Shown here: positions 8,368-18,886 of the stretch, in pieces
How the letters are laid out: each line of letters opens with the position of its first letter
How positions within the stretch are numbered: position 1 is the stretch's first letter
The notes under the pieces: model-generated
Told to the model about the DNA's origin: nothing
The model's database searches: none
What the model saw: only the letters and a program-made list of their open reading frames with translations
Assembly: GCA_003153375.1 (NCBI GenBank)
Contig: PLYM01000235.1
Span: 211 to 49,627, forward strand
Length of the DNA stretch: 49,417 bases
Direction of reading: 5' to 3'
Source: Planctomycetaceae bacterium
Lineage (GTDB): Bacteria > Planctomycetota > Planctomycetia > Pirellulales > PALSA-1355
Made by a program: the position numbers and the translations under genes

Positions 8368-9936
8368 GTGGCCACGATTAGCGAAGCTCTGGCGTTGGCC
8401 TTCGCGCTGCACGAGCGGGGCGAATTGGCCCAGGCTGAACAAATCTATCGCCGTATCCTCGACGTCCAGCCCGCAAATGCCGACGTGTTGCACCGGCTGG
8501 GCGTGCTCATCCTGCAATCGGGCCGTGCCGACGAAGCCGTGACGCTGCTGGAACGGGCCGTCGCTCTCGATCCGCGCGACGGCGGCATGGCCGCCAACCT
8601 GGGAGCGGCCTACACGGTCGCCAGCCGGCACGAAGACGCGCGCAGGACCCTCCAGGCCGCGGTCGAACGCGACCCCTCGAACGCCGGCGCCTTCATGAAC
8701 TTGGGGAACACGCTCTACCTGCTCGGCCGCTTGGACGAAGCCGCCGCGGCGCTGCAAAGCTGCTTGCAACGCGCGCCCGAGCATGGCGCCGCCCACGGCA
8801 ATCTGGGCGTCGTACTGCAAGATCTGGGACGCCTCGAAGAGGCGCAAGCCTGCTACGAACGTGCCGTCGAATTGAACCCCGAATCGGCCATGGCCCACGC
8901 CAACTTGGGCACGTTGCTGAAAGATCGCGGCCGATTGACCGATGCTCTCGATTGCTTCGCCCGGGCCCTGGCAATCCAGCCCGATTGCCAGCCGGCGCTG
9001 TGCGGCCGCGGCACCGTTTTGCTGAGCCAGGGAGATTTTTCCGCCGGCTGGGCCGATTACGAAAATCGAATCGGTTGCCAGCAGTTCAACACGCTGCAAT
9101 TTCCTCAGCCCCGCTGGGACGGCTCGCCGCTCGGCGATCGCACGCTGTTGATTCATTGCGAACAGGGGCTGGGTGACACCTTCCAATTCATTCGTTACCT
9201 CAAACTGGTCGCCCAGCGTGCCAGCAAGATCGTTGTCGCCTGCGAACCGCAACTCATTCCGCTGCTGACCGACTCGGGCGTGCCGGGCTTGGTCGAACGC
9301 AAGGGACCGCTGCCGCCCTTCGACGTGCATGCGCCGCTGATGAGCTTGCCGCTGATCTTTGGCACGACCGTGGACACCATTCCGCGCGATGTGTCGTATC
9401 TGACGGTCGACCAAGGACGAATCGCGAAATGGCGCCTGGAACTCGGTCGCTATGAGGGACTGAAAGTCGGCATCGCCTGGCAAGGGGCCAAGTCGTTTGC
9501 CCGCGATCGCACGCGTTCGATTCCGCTCGAGCAATTCGCCCCGCTGGCAAAGGTGCCTGGAGTGCGGCTGTTCAGCCTGCAAAAGGGCCAGGGCAGCGAG
9601 CAGCTGGCCGCGCTCGCCGATCGTTTCCCCGTGATCGATCTGGCCCGCGATCTCGATCCTCCGGGCGAAGCGTTTCTCGACACGGCAGCCGTGATGCAGT
9701 GCCTGAATCTGGTCGTAACGTCCGACTCGGCGCCGGCCCACCTGGCCGGGGCACTGGGCGTCAACGTGTGGGTGGCCCTGGCCCGCGTGCCCGAGTGGCG
9801 CTGGATGTTCGAACGAGCCGATAGTCCCTGGTATCCGACGATGCGGCTGTTTCGCCAACGGCAGAGCGGTGACTGGCCGGCGGTGTTCGCGGAGATGGCC
9901 GCTGAGTTGGCGAAGCTTGCTGGAGGGTCATCGTGA
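8368..9936 (+). CDS. TPR-repeat glycosyltransferase-like protein (short paralogue)
   Basis: This 522-residue protein has about six to seven TPR repeats (residues 1 to about 230) followed by a GT-B-like C-terminal domain (about 250-515). Marks of the latter are LLIHCEQGLGDTFQFIRY, a PPFDVHAPLMSLP stretch, KVGIAWQG, RSIPLEQFAPLA and VTSDSAPAHLAGALG. The layout resembles O-GlcNAc transferase-like and family 9/41-type bacterial proteins, but donor and acceptor cannot be read from sequence. It starts at a GTG at 8368 and ends with a GTGA overlap into the next gene, which is a paralogue with the same N-terminal opening and the same C-terminal domain. The two should be translationally coupled. Confidence 0.85.
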   Translation: MATISEALALAFALHERGELAQAEQIYRRILDVQPANADVLHRLGVLILQSGRADEAVTLLERAVALDPRDGGMAANLGAAYTVASRHEDARRTLQAAVERDPSNAGAFMNLGNTLYLLGRLDEAAAALQSCLQRAPEHGAAHGNLGVVLQDLGRLEEAQACYERAVELNPESAMAHANLGTLLKDRGRLTDALDCFARALAIQPDCQPALCGRGTVLLSQGDFSAGWADYENRIGCQQFNTLQFPQPRWDGSPLGDRTLLIHCEQGLGDTFQFIRYLKLVAQRASKIVVACEPQLIPLLTDSGVPGLVERKGPLPPFDVHAPLMSLPLIFGTTVDTIPRDVSYLTVDQGRIAKWRLELGRYEGLKVGIAWQGAKSFARDRTRSIPLEQFAPLAKVPGVRLFSLQKGQGSEQLAALADRFPVIDLARDLDPPGEAFLDTAAVMQCLNLVVTSDSAPAHLAGALGVNVWVALARVPEWRWMFERADSPWYPTMRLFRQRQSGDWPAVFAEMAAELAKLAGGSS

Positions 9937-12122
9937 CCACGATTCCCGAAGCACTTGCGATTGCGTTCGCGCAGCACGAACGGGGCAACCTGGCAGCGGC
10001 CGAACGAATCTATCGCCAAATCGTCGAAGCCGAGCCCACGCATGCCGAAGCCTGGCACCTGTTGGGCGTCGCCGCGCACCAGGCGGGACGTCATGCCGAG
10101 GCCATCACGTCGATCGGTCATGCGCTCGCCCTGGCGGGTCCGAACGCGGCCTATCTGAACCACTTGGGCGCCGCGCACGGCGCGCTACAGAATCTCGAAC
10201 AGGCCGAGGCCGCATTTCGCCAGGCCTTGCAACTGGCTCCGGCCGATTCGCAAACGCATTACAACCTGGCGGCCTTGCTCAATCTGCAAGGCCACACCGA
10301 CGCGGCGATCGCCAGCTACCGTCGGGCCATCGAGTTGAATCCTCGTTTTGCCGAAGCTCAATTCAATCTCGGCAATCTGCTGCGCGACCGGCAACAACTG
10401 GCCGAAGCCGAGCGCTGCTACGCCGCGGCGCTGGCCGCGCGGCCGGGCTATTTGAAGGCCGCCACGAGCCTGGCGAACGTGTTGTCGCTGCAAGATAAGC
10501 AGCCCGAGGCCGAAGCCGCATGGCGACAAATCGTCGCGCTCGATCCAAACAGTGCTGACTCGCATTTTCGACTCGGCTCGCTGCTGCAAGCGCAAGGCCG
10601 CAATCGCGAGGCGGCCGATGAGTTGCAAGCCGCCGTCTATGCCAACCCGCGACTCGTCGAGGCTCAGAACAACCTGGGCTGCGTGCTGCGTTCGCTCGGG
10701 GAACTGGACCGGGCCGAACAATGTTTTCGACTGGCGCTGGCCGAGCAGAGCGACTTTGCCGAAGCACTGAATAACCTGGGCTCGGTGCTGCACAAAAAGA
10801 AGGACTATGACGCGGCCGTCGATTGCTTCCGCCGGGCCTTGGCCCTGCGGCCCGATTTTTCGCAGGCGCATAACAACCTGGGTGCCGTGCTCCTCGATCA
10901 AAAACAGCCCGACGCGGCGCTCGAGCACTATCGCCGGGCCTTGGAGCTCGACCCCGCGTCGAGCGAGGTGCTGATCAACATCGGATCAGCGCTACAAATG
11001 CAAGGCGACATGGCTGCGGCCGTCGACTATCATCGCCGCGCACTGGCAATCGATCCGCGGGCCCACCGCGCCCACTTCAGCCTGGGAGCGGCGGCCCATT
11101 TTGCCCAGCAGGTCGACGAGGCGCTGGCCCATTATGACGAGGCGATTCGTCTCAAGCCCGACTATGCCGAGGCCTATTACAATCGCTCGTTTGTCTGGCT
11201 CAGCCAGGGTGACTTTCCGCGCGGCTGGCGCGACTATGAGTGGCGGTTCCGCTGCGAGGACTATCAGGGCCGCCGTTTCGGTGCGCCGCGTTGGGACGGC
11301 TCGTCCCTGGCCGGCCGCACATTGCTGATCCATGCCGAACAGGGCTTGGGCGACACGTTTCATTTCATTCGTTATGCCCGCCTGGCCGAGCGGCTGGGAG
11401 GTCCGATCGTCGTCGAGGTGCAGCCGGCGCTCGTGCCGCTGCTGACGGCATCGGGCTATCGCAACCTGTTGGCGGGCGGCTCGCCGCTGCCGCCGTTTGA
11501 CGTGCACGCCTCGCTGATGAGCATGCCGGGTCTGTTGGCCACGACGGTCGACACCGTGCCCGCCGACGTGCCTTATCTGTCGACCGATCCTGAGTTGGTG
11601 GCGCGATGGCGCGAGCGACTGGCCGCGACGCCCGGCTTCAAAGTCGGCATCGTCTGGCAGGGCAACCCCTCGTACACGTTCGATCGCTTTCGTTCGATTC
11701 CCTTGCTCGAGTTCGCGCCGCTGGCGGCGGTGCCCGGCGTGGAACTGCTCAGTCTGCAAAAGAACGCCGGGGTCGAGCAAATCGCGGCGCTCGAGGGACG
11801 ATTTCGTGTGCGCGATCTTGGCAGCACGCTCGATGTCACGGTCGGCGCCTTCCTGGAAACGGCGGCCGTGATGGCTAACTTGGATTTGCTGGTCACCTCC
11901 GACACCGCCGCGGCCCATCTGGCCGGCGGCTTGGGCGTGCCGGTGTGGCTGGTCTTGGGCAAGGCCTGCGAATGGCGCTGGATGAACGACCGCACCGACA
12001 GCCCGTGGTATCCGACCATGCGGCTGTTTCGGCAGTCGCGACAGGGCGACTGGTCTGACGTGTTCCGTGCGATGCAGCGTGAACTGACCGAGCTGGTGCG
12101 CCGCCGGCCGCCAGCTTCCTGA
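9933..12122 (+). CDS. TPR-repeat glycosyltransferase-like protein (long paralogue)
   Basis: This 729-residue protein has about twelve TPR repeats (residues 1 to about 440) and then the same GT-B-like C-terminal domain as its upstream neighbour (LLIHAEQGLGDTFHFIRY, PPFDVHASLMSMP, KVGIVWQGNP, RSIPLLEFAPLA, TSDTAAAHLAGGLG, WYPTMRLFRQ). The start is the GTG at 9933, which overlaps the stop of the previous gene by four bases (GTGA). The paralogues differ mainly in TPR number, so the pair looks like a tandem duplication followed by repeat expansion or contraction. A protein glycosylation role is plausible, because TPR arrays commonly hold acceptor proteins, but this is inference. Confidence 0.87.
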   Translation: MTTIPEALAIAFAQHERGNLAAAERIYRQIVEAEPTHAEAWHLLGVAAHQAGRHAEAITSIGHALALAGPNAAYLNHLGAAHGALQNLEQAEAAFRQALQLAPADSQTHYNLAALLNLQGHTDAAIASYRRAIELNPRFAEAQFNLGNLLRDRQQLAEAERCYAAALAARPGYLKAATSLANVLSLQDKQPEAEAAWRQIVALDPNSADSHFRLGSLLQAQGRNREAADELQAAVYANPRLVEAQNNLGCVLRSLGELDRAEQCFRLALAEQSDFAEALNNLGSVLHKKKDYDAAVDCFRRALALRPDFSQAHNNLGAVLLDQKQPDAALEHYRRALELDPASSEVLINIGSALQMQGDMAAAVDYHRRALAIDPRAHRAHFSLGAAAHFAQQVDEALAHYDEAIRLKPDYAEAYYNRSFVWLSQGDFPRGWRDYEWRFRCEDYQGRRFGAPRWDGSSLAGRTLLIHAEQGLGDTFHFIRYARLAERLGGPIVVEVQPALVPLLTASGYRNLLAGGSPLPPFDVHASLMSMPGLLATTVDTVPADVPYLSTDPELVARWRERLAATPGFKVGIVWQGNPSYTFDRFRSIPLLEFAPLAAVPGVELLSLQKNAGVEQIAALEGRFRVRDLGSTLDVTVGAFLETAAVMANLDLLVTSDTAAAHLAGGLGVPVWLVLGKACEWRWMNDRTDSPWYPTMRLFRQSRQGDWSDVFRAMQRELTELVRRRPPAS

Positions 12123-12145
12123 GATTTCGAATCGCAAAGGTCCAC

Positions 12146-15100
12146 ATGGCCGCTTGGGAATTCTGGATCGATGTCGGTGGCACCTTTACCGATAGCTTTG
12201 CGCGAGCGCCCGACGGCCGCGTCACGCATTACAAGATTCTCAGTTCGGGCACCGTCAAGGGAGCCGTCGGCCACGGTTCGTCGCTCGATCGCATCCTCGA
12301 CCCGGCGCGCACGGCCGACCCGCAAGGTTTTTGGACCGGCTATCGGTTGCGATTGCTCGACGCGGAGGGCGGCACGGTACACGACACGAAAGTCTCGCGC
12401 TTCCATCGCGAAGCCGGCGGGTTGCAACTTGCCCAACCGCTGGGCCACGTTCCGGCGGCCGGCACGCGCTACGAGCTGTCTTGCCGGTCCGAAGCTCCCC
12501 TGGTGGCAATTCGCTACCTGCTCGGTTTGCCACTCGAGCGGCCTATTCCGCAAGTCGCGGTCCGCCTGGGCACGACGCGCGGCACGAACGCCCTGATCAC
12601 GCGGCGCGGCGCGCGCACGGCATTGGTCACCACGCGCGGGTTTGGCGACATCTTGCACATCGGCTATCAGAATCGCCCGCGGCTGTTCGAGCTGGCGATC
12701 CGCAAGCGCGAGCCGCTGTTTGCCGCCGTGGCCGAGATCGATGAGCGGCTGGACGCCGAGGGCCGCGTTCTGCTGGTGCCCAATTCGCGTCAGATTCGCC
12801 AGCAATTGATCGCCCTCAAAGAACAAGGCATCGAGTCACTGGCAATCTGCTTGTTGCACGCCTTTGTGCGCGGCGATCACGAGACGCTCGTCGCCGAGGT
12901 GGCGCGGGAAGTTGGGTTCGAGGAAATTAGCGTCTCGAGCCAGGTCGCGCCGCTGGTGAAGATCGTCTCGCGCGGCGACACCACGGTGATGGACGCTTAC
13001 TTGAATCCGATTCTCAGGCGCTACGTCGGCAGCCTGCGCGACGAACTGCCCGACAGTTCCCTGCGACTACTCACCTCGGCCGGTGGGCTGGTCGATGCCG
13101 ATCATTTTGTCGGCAAGGACAGTATTCTCTCCGGACCGGCCGGCGGCGTCGTGGGCTTTTCACGCGTCGCCGCGGCGGCAGGGTTCGCCCGCGCCATCGG
13201 CTTCGACATGGGCGGCACCAGCACCGACGTCTCGCGGTTCGACGGCCGCTATGAACGGGAATTCGAAACCGAAAAGTCGGGCGTACGCGTCGTGGCGCCG
13301 ATGATGGCTATCGAGACCGTGGCCGCCGGCGGCGGATCGATCTGCCGCTTCGATGGTGTGAAGCTCGTGGTGGGGCCCGATAGCGCCGGCGCCGATCCGG
13401 GCGGGGCCTGCTATGGTCGCGGCGGGCCGCTGACGATCACCGACGTCAATTTTCTGCTGGGAAAGATTCCGCCCGAGCGGTTTCCCTTTCCGCTCGATCG
13501 CGATGCGGCCCTGGCCCGTGTCGCGGAGTTGATCGACCAGATCGTCGGCGCGGGCGGAAAGCGCTATGAGCCGCTCGAACTGGCCGAAGGATTTGTGCGG
13601 GTGGCCAACGCCAGCATGGCCAAGGCGATCGGCTCGATTTCGGTGGCCAAGGGCTACGATCCACGGGACTATGTGTTGGTGCCATTCGGCGGCGCCGCCG
13701 GACAGCACGCCTGCGCCGTGGCGGCCGAGCTGGGCATCGGCCAGATTCTGCACCATCCCCACGCCGGCTTGCTCAGCGCTTATGGCATCGGCCTGGCCGA
13801 CGTCGAACGACGTGGCGTTGCGGGCGTCTACGAAACGCTGTCGCCCGAATCGTTAACCCGTTTGCAATCCGTCTTCGCGGGCTTGGAGCAGACCGCCATC
13901 GCCGGCGTACTGGCCGAAGGAATTGCCCGCGAGCGGATCGCGGTTGCGCGTTGGCTCGAACTGCGCTATCGGGGCGTCGAGGCCTCGCTGACGATTGCCT
14001 GTGCGGACGAGAACGGCGGCCAGCGCGGTTGCGCTGAACTGATCGAGGCGTTTCTCGCCGAGCATCGACAGCTTTATGGCTATGTTCACGAGGGGCGACC
14101 ACTCGATATCGTGGCGGCGCATGTCGAAGCCCGTGGGCAGTCGTCATCGCCTTTGCCCTCGTCGCACCGCGTCGAGGGCAACGAGCGGACCACGAGTCGA
14201 ACCACGCCGGCCTACTTTGCCGGCCAGCAAGTCGCGGCGCAGGTGTTCGACCGGCACGAGCTTGCGCCCGGCGATCGTCTGTGGGGCCCGGCGATCGTCT
14301 GCGAGGCGGCTTCGACCACGGTCATCGATCCGCACTGGCAGGGCGAAGTCCTGAGCGGCAGTGAGATACTCGTGACCGAAACCGGCCGGCCGGGGGCCGG
14401 TGCGCGCGAGGTTTCGACGGCGGTCGATCCGATCATGCTCGAAATCTTCAACAACCAGTTCGCGGCCATCGCCGAGCAGATGGGCATCACGCTGCGCAAC
14501 ACGTCGAGCAGCGTGAACGTGAAGGAGCGGCTCGATTTCAGTTGTGCGCTGTTCACGCCGCGGGGCGACCTGGTGGTCAACGCACCGCACATTCCGGTCC
14601 ACCTGGGAGCCATGGCCGAAACGGTGCGCCACGTGATCGCCGACAATTCCCAGATGGCGGCCGGCGACGTGTTCGTGACCAACGATCCGTATCGAGGCGG
14701 TTCGCATCTGCCCGACGTGACCGTGATCACGCCCGTGCACGGCCGCGACGGGCGGCTGTTGTTCTTCACGGCCAGCCGGGCCCATCACGCCGAGCTGGGC
14801 GGCATTCGCCCCGGCTCGATGCCCCCCTTCTCGCGCAATCTGGCCGAAGAGGGCGTGCTGATCGGCAATTTCCGGCTCGTCGACCGCGGCGTGGCCCATT
14901 GGGAAGCACTCAGCGCGTTATTGTCTGCGGGCCCCTTCCCCACCCGCGCGCTCGAGGCCAACCTGGCCGACATCGCGGCGCAGGTAGCGGCCAATCATCG
15001 TGGCGCGGCCGATCTGGCACGACTTGTCGATCGCTACTCGCTGGCGGTGGTGACCGCCTACATGGATCACATTCAACGCGCGGCCGAGCAGAAAGTGCGC

Positions 15101-15964
15101 CGCGCCCTGGGTCGAATCGAGCCGGGCGTCTATCCGTTCGTCGACCACCTGGACGACGGCACGCCGGTGGCCGTGACCATTACGATCGCCGGCGAGCAGG
15201 CCACGATCGACTTCACCGGCACCGGGCCGGTCAGCGCCGGCAACCTCAATGCCAACCGCGCGATCACGACCGCCGCCACGATGTACGTGCTGCGTTCGCT
15301 GCTCGACGAAGACATTCCCCTGAACCAGGGCGTGCTGGCCCCGGTCAAAATCATCATCCCGCCCGGCCTGCTGAATCCGCCCGCCGCCGCGCGAGCCGAG
15401 GATTGCCCGGCCGTAGTGGGCGGCAACGTCGAGACGTCGCAGCGCGTGGTGGACGTGATGCTGGGAGCGCTCGGCGCGGCGGCGGCTAGTCAGGGGACGA
15501 TGAACAACCTGCTGTTCGGCGACGCGACGTTTGGCTATTACGAGACCATCTGCGGCGGCGCGGGCGCCACGCGCGACCGGGCAGGAGCCGATGCCGTTCA
15601 CACCCACATGACCAACACCCGCTTGACCGACCCCGAAGTTCTGGAGCGACGCTATCCGGTCCGCCTGCGTTCGTTCTCCATTCGCCACGGCTCGCACGGC
15701 GCCGGCAAACAGCGCGGTGGCGACGGCGTCGTGCGACGGCTCGAGTTTCTCAAACCGCTCGAAGTCTCGATCCTCTCTCAGCGCCGCGGACCTTACCCGC
15801 CCTACGGCCTGGCCGGCGGCAGCCCCGGAGCATTGGGCCGAAACACGCTGGAGCGCGCCGACGGCACGCATGAGGAACTGGCGGCACGTGCACAGTTCAA
15901 TGTATCCCCCGGCGACATGCTGATCATCGAGACGCCCGGCGGCGGCGGGTTTGGAACGGAGTGA
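12146..15964 (+). CDS. 5-oxoprolinase (ATP-hydrolysing), HyuA-HyuB fusion
   Basis: This 1272-residue protein is a full-length eukaryote-style 5-oxoprolinase, which opens 5-oxo-L-proline to glutamate using ATP. The first part (about 1-700) is the hydantoinase A half with an N-terminal [11 protein letters not shown] phosphate loop, [11 protein letters not shown] near 140, [13 protein letters not shown] and [11 protein letters not shown]. The second part (from about residue 760) is the hydantoinase B half, beginning [12 protein letters not shown], with [26 protein letters not shown] and a C-terminal GGGGFG. Length and order match the fused enzyme rather than the split HyuA/HyuB pair. Hydantoinases share these domains, so the substrate is inferred. 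A DUF1445 (D-glutamate cyclase-like) gene lies 3 kb downstream, which supports a pyroglutamate link. Confidence 0.92.
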   Translation: MAAWEFWIDVGGTFTDSFARAPDGRVTHYKILSSGTVKGAVGHGSSLDRILDPARTADPQGFWTGYRLRLLDAEGGTVHDTKVSRFHREAGGLQLAQPLGHVPAAGTRYELSCRSEAPLVAIRYLLGLPLERPIPQVAVRLGTTRGTNALITRRGARTALVTTRGFGDILHIGYQNRPRLFELAIRKREPLFAAVAEIDERLDAEGRVLLVPNSRQIRQQLIALKEQGIESLAICLLHAFVRGDHETLVAEVAREVGFEEISVSSQVAPLVKIVSRGDTTVMDAYLNPILRRYVGSLRDELPDSSLRLLTSAGGLVDADHFVGKDSILSGPAGGVVGFSRVAAAAGFARAIGFDMGGTSTDVSRFDGRYEREFETEKSGVRVVAPMMAIETVAAGGGSICRFDGVKLVVGPDSAGADPGGACYGRGGPLTITDVNFLLGKIPPERFPFPLDRDAALARVAELIDQIVGAGGKRYEPLELAEGFVRVANASMAKAIGSISVAKGYDPRDYVLVPFGGAAGQHACAVAAELGIGQILHHPHAGLLSAYGIGLADVERRGVAGVYETLSPESLTRLQSVFAGLEQTAIAGVLAEGIARERIAVARWLELRYRGVEASLTIACADENGGQRGCAELIEAFLAEHRQLYGYVHEGRPLDIVAAHVEARGQSSSPLPSSHRVEGNERTTSRTTPAYFAGQQVAAQVFDRHELAPGDRLWGPAIVCEAASTTVIDPHWQGEVLSGSEILVTETGRPGAGAREVSTAVDPIMLEIFNNQFAAIAEQMGITLRNTSSSVNVKERLDFSCALFTPRGDLVVNAPHIPVHLGAMAETVRHVIADNSQMAAGDVFVTNDPYRGGSHLPDVTVITPVHGRDGRLLFFTASRAHHAELGGIRPGSMPPFSRNLAEEGVLIGNFRLVDRGVAHWEALSALLSAGPFPTRALEANLADIAAQVAANHRGAADLARLVDRYSLAVVTAYMDHIQRAAEQKVRRALGRIEPGVYPFVDHLDDGTPVAVTITIAGEQATIDFTGTGPVSAGNLNANRAITTAATMYVLRSLLDEDIPLNQGVLAPVKIIIPPGLLNPPAAARAEDCPAVVGGNVETSQRVVDVMLGALGAAAASQGTMNNLLFGDATFGYYETICGGAGATRDRAGADAVHTHMTNTRLTDPEVLERRYPVRLRSFSIRHGSHGAGKQRGGDGVVRRLEFLKPLEVSILSQRRGPYPPYGLAGGSPGALGRNTLERADGTHEELAARAQFNVSPGDMLIIETPGGGGFGTE

Positions 15965-16020
15965 GCCTTGTGGCTTCGAACCGTTGTGCCCTCGGTTCTC
16001 AGCGCGCGAGTTGGTCTCGT

Positions 16021-16099
16021 GGGTGCCACTGCTGGCTTGTCCAGCAGTGGAAACTCGTGTGGCTCGCAGGCACTGTTGGACAAGCCAGCAGTGGCACCC
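16021..16099. repeat. Paired palindromic repeat, copy 1 (REP/BIME-like)
   Basis: A 29-nt arm (16021-16049) and its inverted copy (16071-16099) match at 28 of 29 positions across a 21-nt spacer. Each arm contains its own hairpin: CACTGCTGG, loop CTTGT, CCAGCAGTG in the left arm. The same element recurs at 40489-40564. It lies between the convergent 5-oxoprolinase and MFS genes and could act as a bidirectional terminator. In all frames it encodes chance peptides. Confidence 0.9.
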
Positions 16100-16145
16100 G
16101 GCACACGGCGACTTCAAGAATCACACCCCATAGCGAGTGTGACCG

Positions 16146-17435
16146 TTAGGCGTCGACGGTTCCGTAGTCGTGGCCGCGGCGCGTGGCGACGAGAATCAAG
16201 ATGACGCCCAGCGCCATCAAGGCGGCGGCGAAGATCGACGGCAATTGCGCGGATTTCACGCCCCAGCCTTCGGCCAGGGCCCGGTTCTCGAACAGCGGCA
16301 CGCCGATCATCGGGCCGACGATGCGGGCCAGCGAGGCGATGCTCTGACCGATGCCCAGGATGCCCCCCTGCTTGGCCGGATCGCTCCACCGCGAGAGCAA
16401 CGAGTTGAGTGACGGCGTGATGAACGCGAAGCCCGTGACAACCGTGGTCAACCCGGCGAATAGCAGGCCGACGGACGTGTGAGCGGCGGCCGTGGCCATC
16501 AGCATGAAGCCGAAGATCTCGAGCACCGTGCCGGTCGTGGCCATCCATTTTTCGGGCACCTTGCCAGACAGCCGGCGGACGATGCCCCCCTGCACGACCG
16601 TGAGCACCAGGCCGATGAAGGCAAAAGTAAGACAGAGCTGGCCGAAACTGAAGCCGTAGCCAACCTTGTCGTCTTTGACCGTCAGCGACAACGTCGATTC
16701 GAAGCTGGCGAACGAGACGATGCACACGAAGCTGGCCCACAGCAGCATGCCGATGCCCGGCGTGGTCAGCGCGTCGGCCAATGCCCGGCGATCGAACCAA
16801 TGCCGCTCGGTGGCTTGATTGCCAGGCTTCAGGCTTTCGGGCAATTTGAAATAGGCCAGCAGCAGCGCGCCGGCAGACAGCACGGCGGCGGCGTAGCCGG
16901 GCCCCGGACCGGGGTCACCCCCTTCGGCGGGCACGGCCAGAAAACCGAACAGCGGACCGAAGGTGAATCCCAGACCAAACGCCGCGCCGACCAGGGCCAT
17001 GCCCTTGGCCCGCGTCTCGAGCGTCGTGGAGTCGGCAATGTAGGCTTGGGCGGTCGAGATCGTGGCGCCGGCAATGCCCGCGCCAATACGGGCGACAAAC
17101 AGCAGGGGCAAGCTCTTGAGCACCGTGGCGATGCCGAACAGCGTATAGAAGATGACCGAGCCGGCCAGGCCGACCATCAACACCGGGCGGCGGCCAATGC
17201 GATCCGACAGACGACCCCACAACGGTGCGAAGACGAATTGCATCAGCGAGAAGCTGGACATCAAGAAGCCGATCAGCAGACCGACTTTCAAATGGCCTTC
17301 TTCCAGACCCAGTTGCTCGGCAAAGTCGGTCGCATAGACCGGCAACAACGGCAATACCATGCCAAAGCCGAGCAGGTCGATGAAGACCGTGAGAAAGATG
17401 ACCAGCAAGGAGCCTTTGCGAGGAGCGTCGGACAT
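16146..17435 (-). CDS. MFS transporter, TetA/drug-efflux-like
   Basis: This 429-residue membrane protein has the twelve-helix layout of the major facilitator superfamily. The N-terminal half shows FIDLLGFGMVLPLLPVYA in helix 1 and the loop 2-3 signature GRLSDRIGRRPVL, followed by ARIGAGIAGATISTAQAYIAD, the helix 4-5 pattern of the TetA group of drug:H+ antiporters. The second half is less distinctive but keeps another six hydrophobic spans. Family members export tetracycline or other small molecules, or have unknown cargo; substrate cannot be assigned here. It is divergent from the PaaK-like gene (141 bp apart) and convergent with the 5-oxoprolinase gene. It is a normal-length chromosomal gene with no sign of recent transfer. 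Confidence 0.88.
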   Translation of the reverse strand: MSDAPRKGSLLVIFLTVFIDLLGFGMVLPLLPVYATDFAEQLGLEEGHLKVGLLIGFLMSSFSLMQFVFAPLWGRLSDRIGRRPVLMVGLAGSVIFYTLFGIATVLKSLPLLFVARIGAGIAGATISTAQAYIADSTTLETRAKGMALVGAAFGLGFTFGPLFGFLAVPAEGGDPGPGPGYAAAVLSAGALLLAYFKLPESLKPGNQATERHWFDRRALADALTTPGIGMLLWASFVCIVSFASFESTLSLTVKDDKVGYGFSFGQLCLTFAFIGLVLTVVQGGIVRRLSGKVPEKWMATTGTVLEIFGFMLMATAAAHTSVGLLFAGLTTVVTGFAFITPSLNSLLSRWSDPAKQGGILGIGQSIASLARIVGPMIGVPLFENRALAEGWGVKSAQLPSIFAAALMALGVILILVATRRGHDYGTVDA

Positions 17436-17539
17436 AAGGGGCGGCCGGCGGGGTGCGGAAACGGGGTGAGATCGAAGCGAGCTAGTCTAACAGATCGAAT
17501 GGCCGGACCGCAGGGCATTTGGCGCCGTCGACCGACCGC

Positions 17540-17568
17540 TGGCCAGCGAATCCCAGGGGCTCTATGAT
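17540..17568 (+). promoter_or_regulatory. Weak candidate promoter for the PaaK-like gene
   Basis: TGGCCA (17540-17545) and TATGAT (17563-17568) are 17 bp apart. A start about seven bases after TATGAT would fall at the ATG at 17576, implying a leaderless or nearly leaderless message. Consensus fit is moderate. Confidence 0.25.
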
Positions 17569-17575
17569 TTGAAAC

Positions 17576-18886
17576 ATGATCAGCACCACGTTTCAAGAGC
17601 GGCGCCGGATTGAATCGCTCGACGCCCCGGCACTGGCGGCGCATCAATTAGGCCGACTCAACCGCTTGCTCAAGGCAATCCTGCCGGCCAATCATTTCTA
17701 CGGCGAGAAGCTCGCGGCGATCGCGCCCGAACATCTGGCCAACGCCGACGGGCCACTTTCTTCCCTCGAACAGTTGCCTGAGCTGCCGTTTACGTTCAAG
17801 GAAGAGTTGATCGCCTCGCGGCATCCCGGGCAGCTCACGGCGAACCTGACGTTTCCTCTCGATCGCTACACCCGGTTTCACCAGACCTCGGGCACGCATG
17901 GGCGACCATTGGTCGTGCTCGACACGCCCGAGGATTGGGCCTGGTGGATGGATTGCTGGCAGTATATTTTCGACGCCGCGGAGGTGCAGCCGGGCGAGTG
18001 TGCGTTCTTTGCCTTCTCGTTCGGCCCGTTCATCGGTTTTTGGAGCGCGTTCGACGCGGCGGCGGCGCGTGGCTGCCTGGTCGTGCCCGGCGGAGGAATG
18101 ACCACGCTGGGGCGGCTCGAGCTGATGCGCACCAGCAAACCAACCGTGATCTTGTGTACGCCCAGCTATGCCTTGCACATGGCCGAAGTGGGCAGCGAAC
18201 ATCAGCTCGACGTCGGCAACCTCGGCGTGCGCTGCCTGATTTTGGCCGGCGAGGCCGGCGGCAGCGTACCGGCGACCCGGGCACGCATCGAGGCGGCCTG
18301 GCAGGCGCGGGTGCTCGATCATGGCGGCGCCAGCGAAGTCGGGCCTTGGGGCTATGGCGACGCCGAAGGCCAGGGGCTGTACGTCAACGGCAACGACTTC
18401 GTGGCTGAGTTTCTGTCGCTGGAGAGCGGCGCGGCGGCTGCCGAAGGCGAATTGTCGGAATTGGTGCTGACGAATTTGGGACGCGTCGGCACGCCCATCG
18501 TGCGTTATCGCACCGGCGACGTCGTGCGGCCCAGTTGGCGGCACGAGGGGCCGAATCGATTCGTGTTCCTGCCCGGCGGAATTCTGAGCCGGGTCGACGA
18601 CATGCTCGTCATTCGGGGCGTCAACGTGTTTCCCAGTTCGGTCGAGCAGATCATCCGCAGTTTTCCGGAGCTGATCGAATATCGCATGTTGGTCCGCAAG
18701 CAGGGCGAGATGGATCAACTGCTGGTCGAAATCGAAGACCGCCTGGACGACCCGCCGCGCGTGGCGACGGAGCTGCAACTGCGGCTGGGACTGAAAGTGG
18801 AAGTGCGCTCGGTGCCGCTGGGCAGCCTGCCGCGCGTCGAAGGCAAAGGCAAACGTTTTATCGACGAACGATGCAATCCCCAGTGA
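17576..18886 (+). CDS. PaaK-like AMP-binding acyl/aryl-CoA ligase family protein
   Basis: This 436-residue protein is of the phenylacetate-CoA ligase type, enzymes that activate an acid as an acyl-adenylate and then usually form a CoA thioester. Visible marks are PFTFKEEL near residue 81, the phosphate-binding FHQTSGTHGRP near 101-111, TPSYALHMAEVG, ILAGEAGGS, the GGASEVGPWG adenine-binding region and YRTGDVVRP, then a C-terminal domain starting near LSRVDDMLVIRGVNVFPS. The substrate is unknown; several family members work in secondary metabolism or amino-acid activation. Its 3' end overlaps the DUF1445 gene (by 16 bases, or by GTGA if that gene starts at 18883), so the two are probably coupled. 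Confidence 0.85.
   Translation: MISTTFQERRRIESLDAPALAAHQLGRLNRLLKAILPANHFYGEKLAAIAPEHLANADGPLSSLEQLPELPFTFKEELIASRHPGQLTANLTFPLDRYTRFHQTSGTHGRPLVVLDTPEDWAWWMDCWQYIFDAAEVQPGECAFFAFSFGPFIGFWSAFDAAAARGCLVVPGGGMTTLGRLELMRTSKPTVILCTPSYALHMAEVGSEHQLDVGNLGVRCLILAGEAGGSVPATRARIEAAWQARVLDHGGASEVGPWGYGDAEGQGLYVNGNDFVAEFLSLESGAAAAEGELSELVLTNLGRVGTPIVRYRTGDVVRPSWRHEGPNRFVFLPGGILSRVDDMLVIRGVNVFPSSVEQIIRSFPELIEYRMLVRKQGEMDQLLVEIEDRLDDPPRVATELQLRLGLKVEVRSVPLGSLPRVEGKGKRFIDERCNPQ

Noticed and set aside
7615-9858. 747-codon frame antisense to the PQQ and TPR genes
   Set aside because: It spans two real genes and the gap between them, and its sequence changes character with the opposite strand.
8368-12122. 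CRISPR-like or tandem DNA repeats in the TPR genes
   Set aside because: The regularity is in the protein (34-residue TPR units) and not in identical DNA repeats with spacers.
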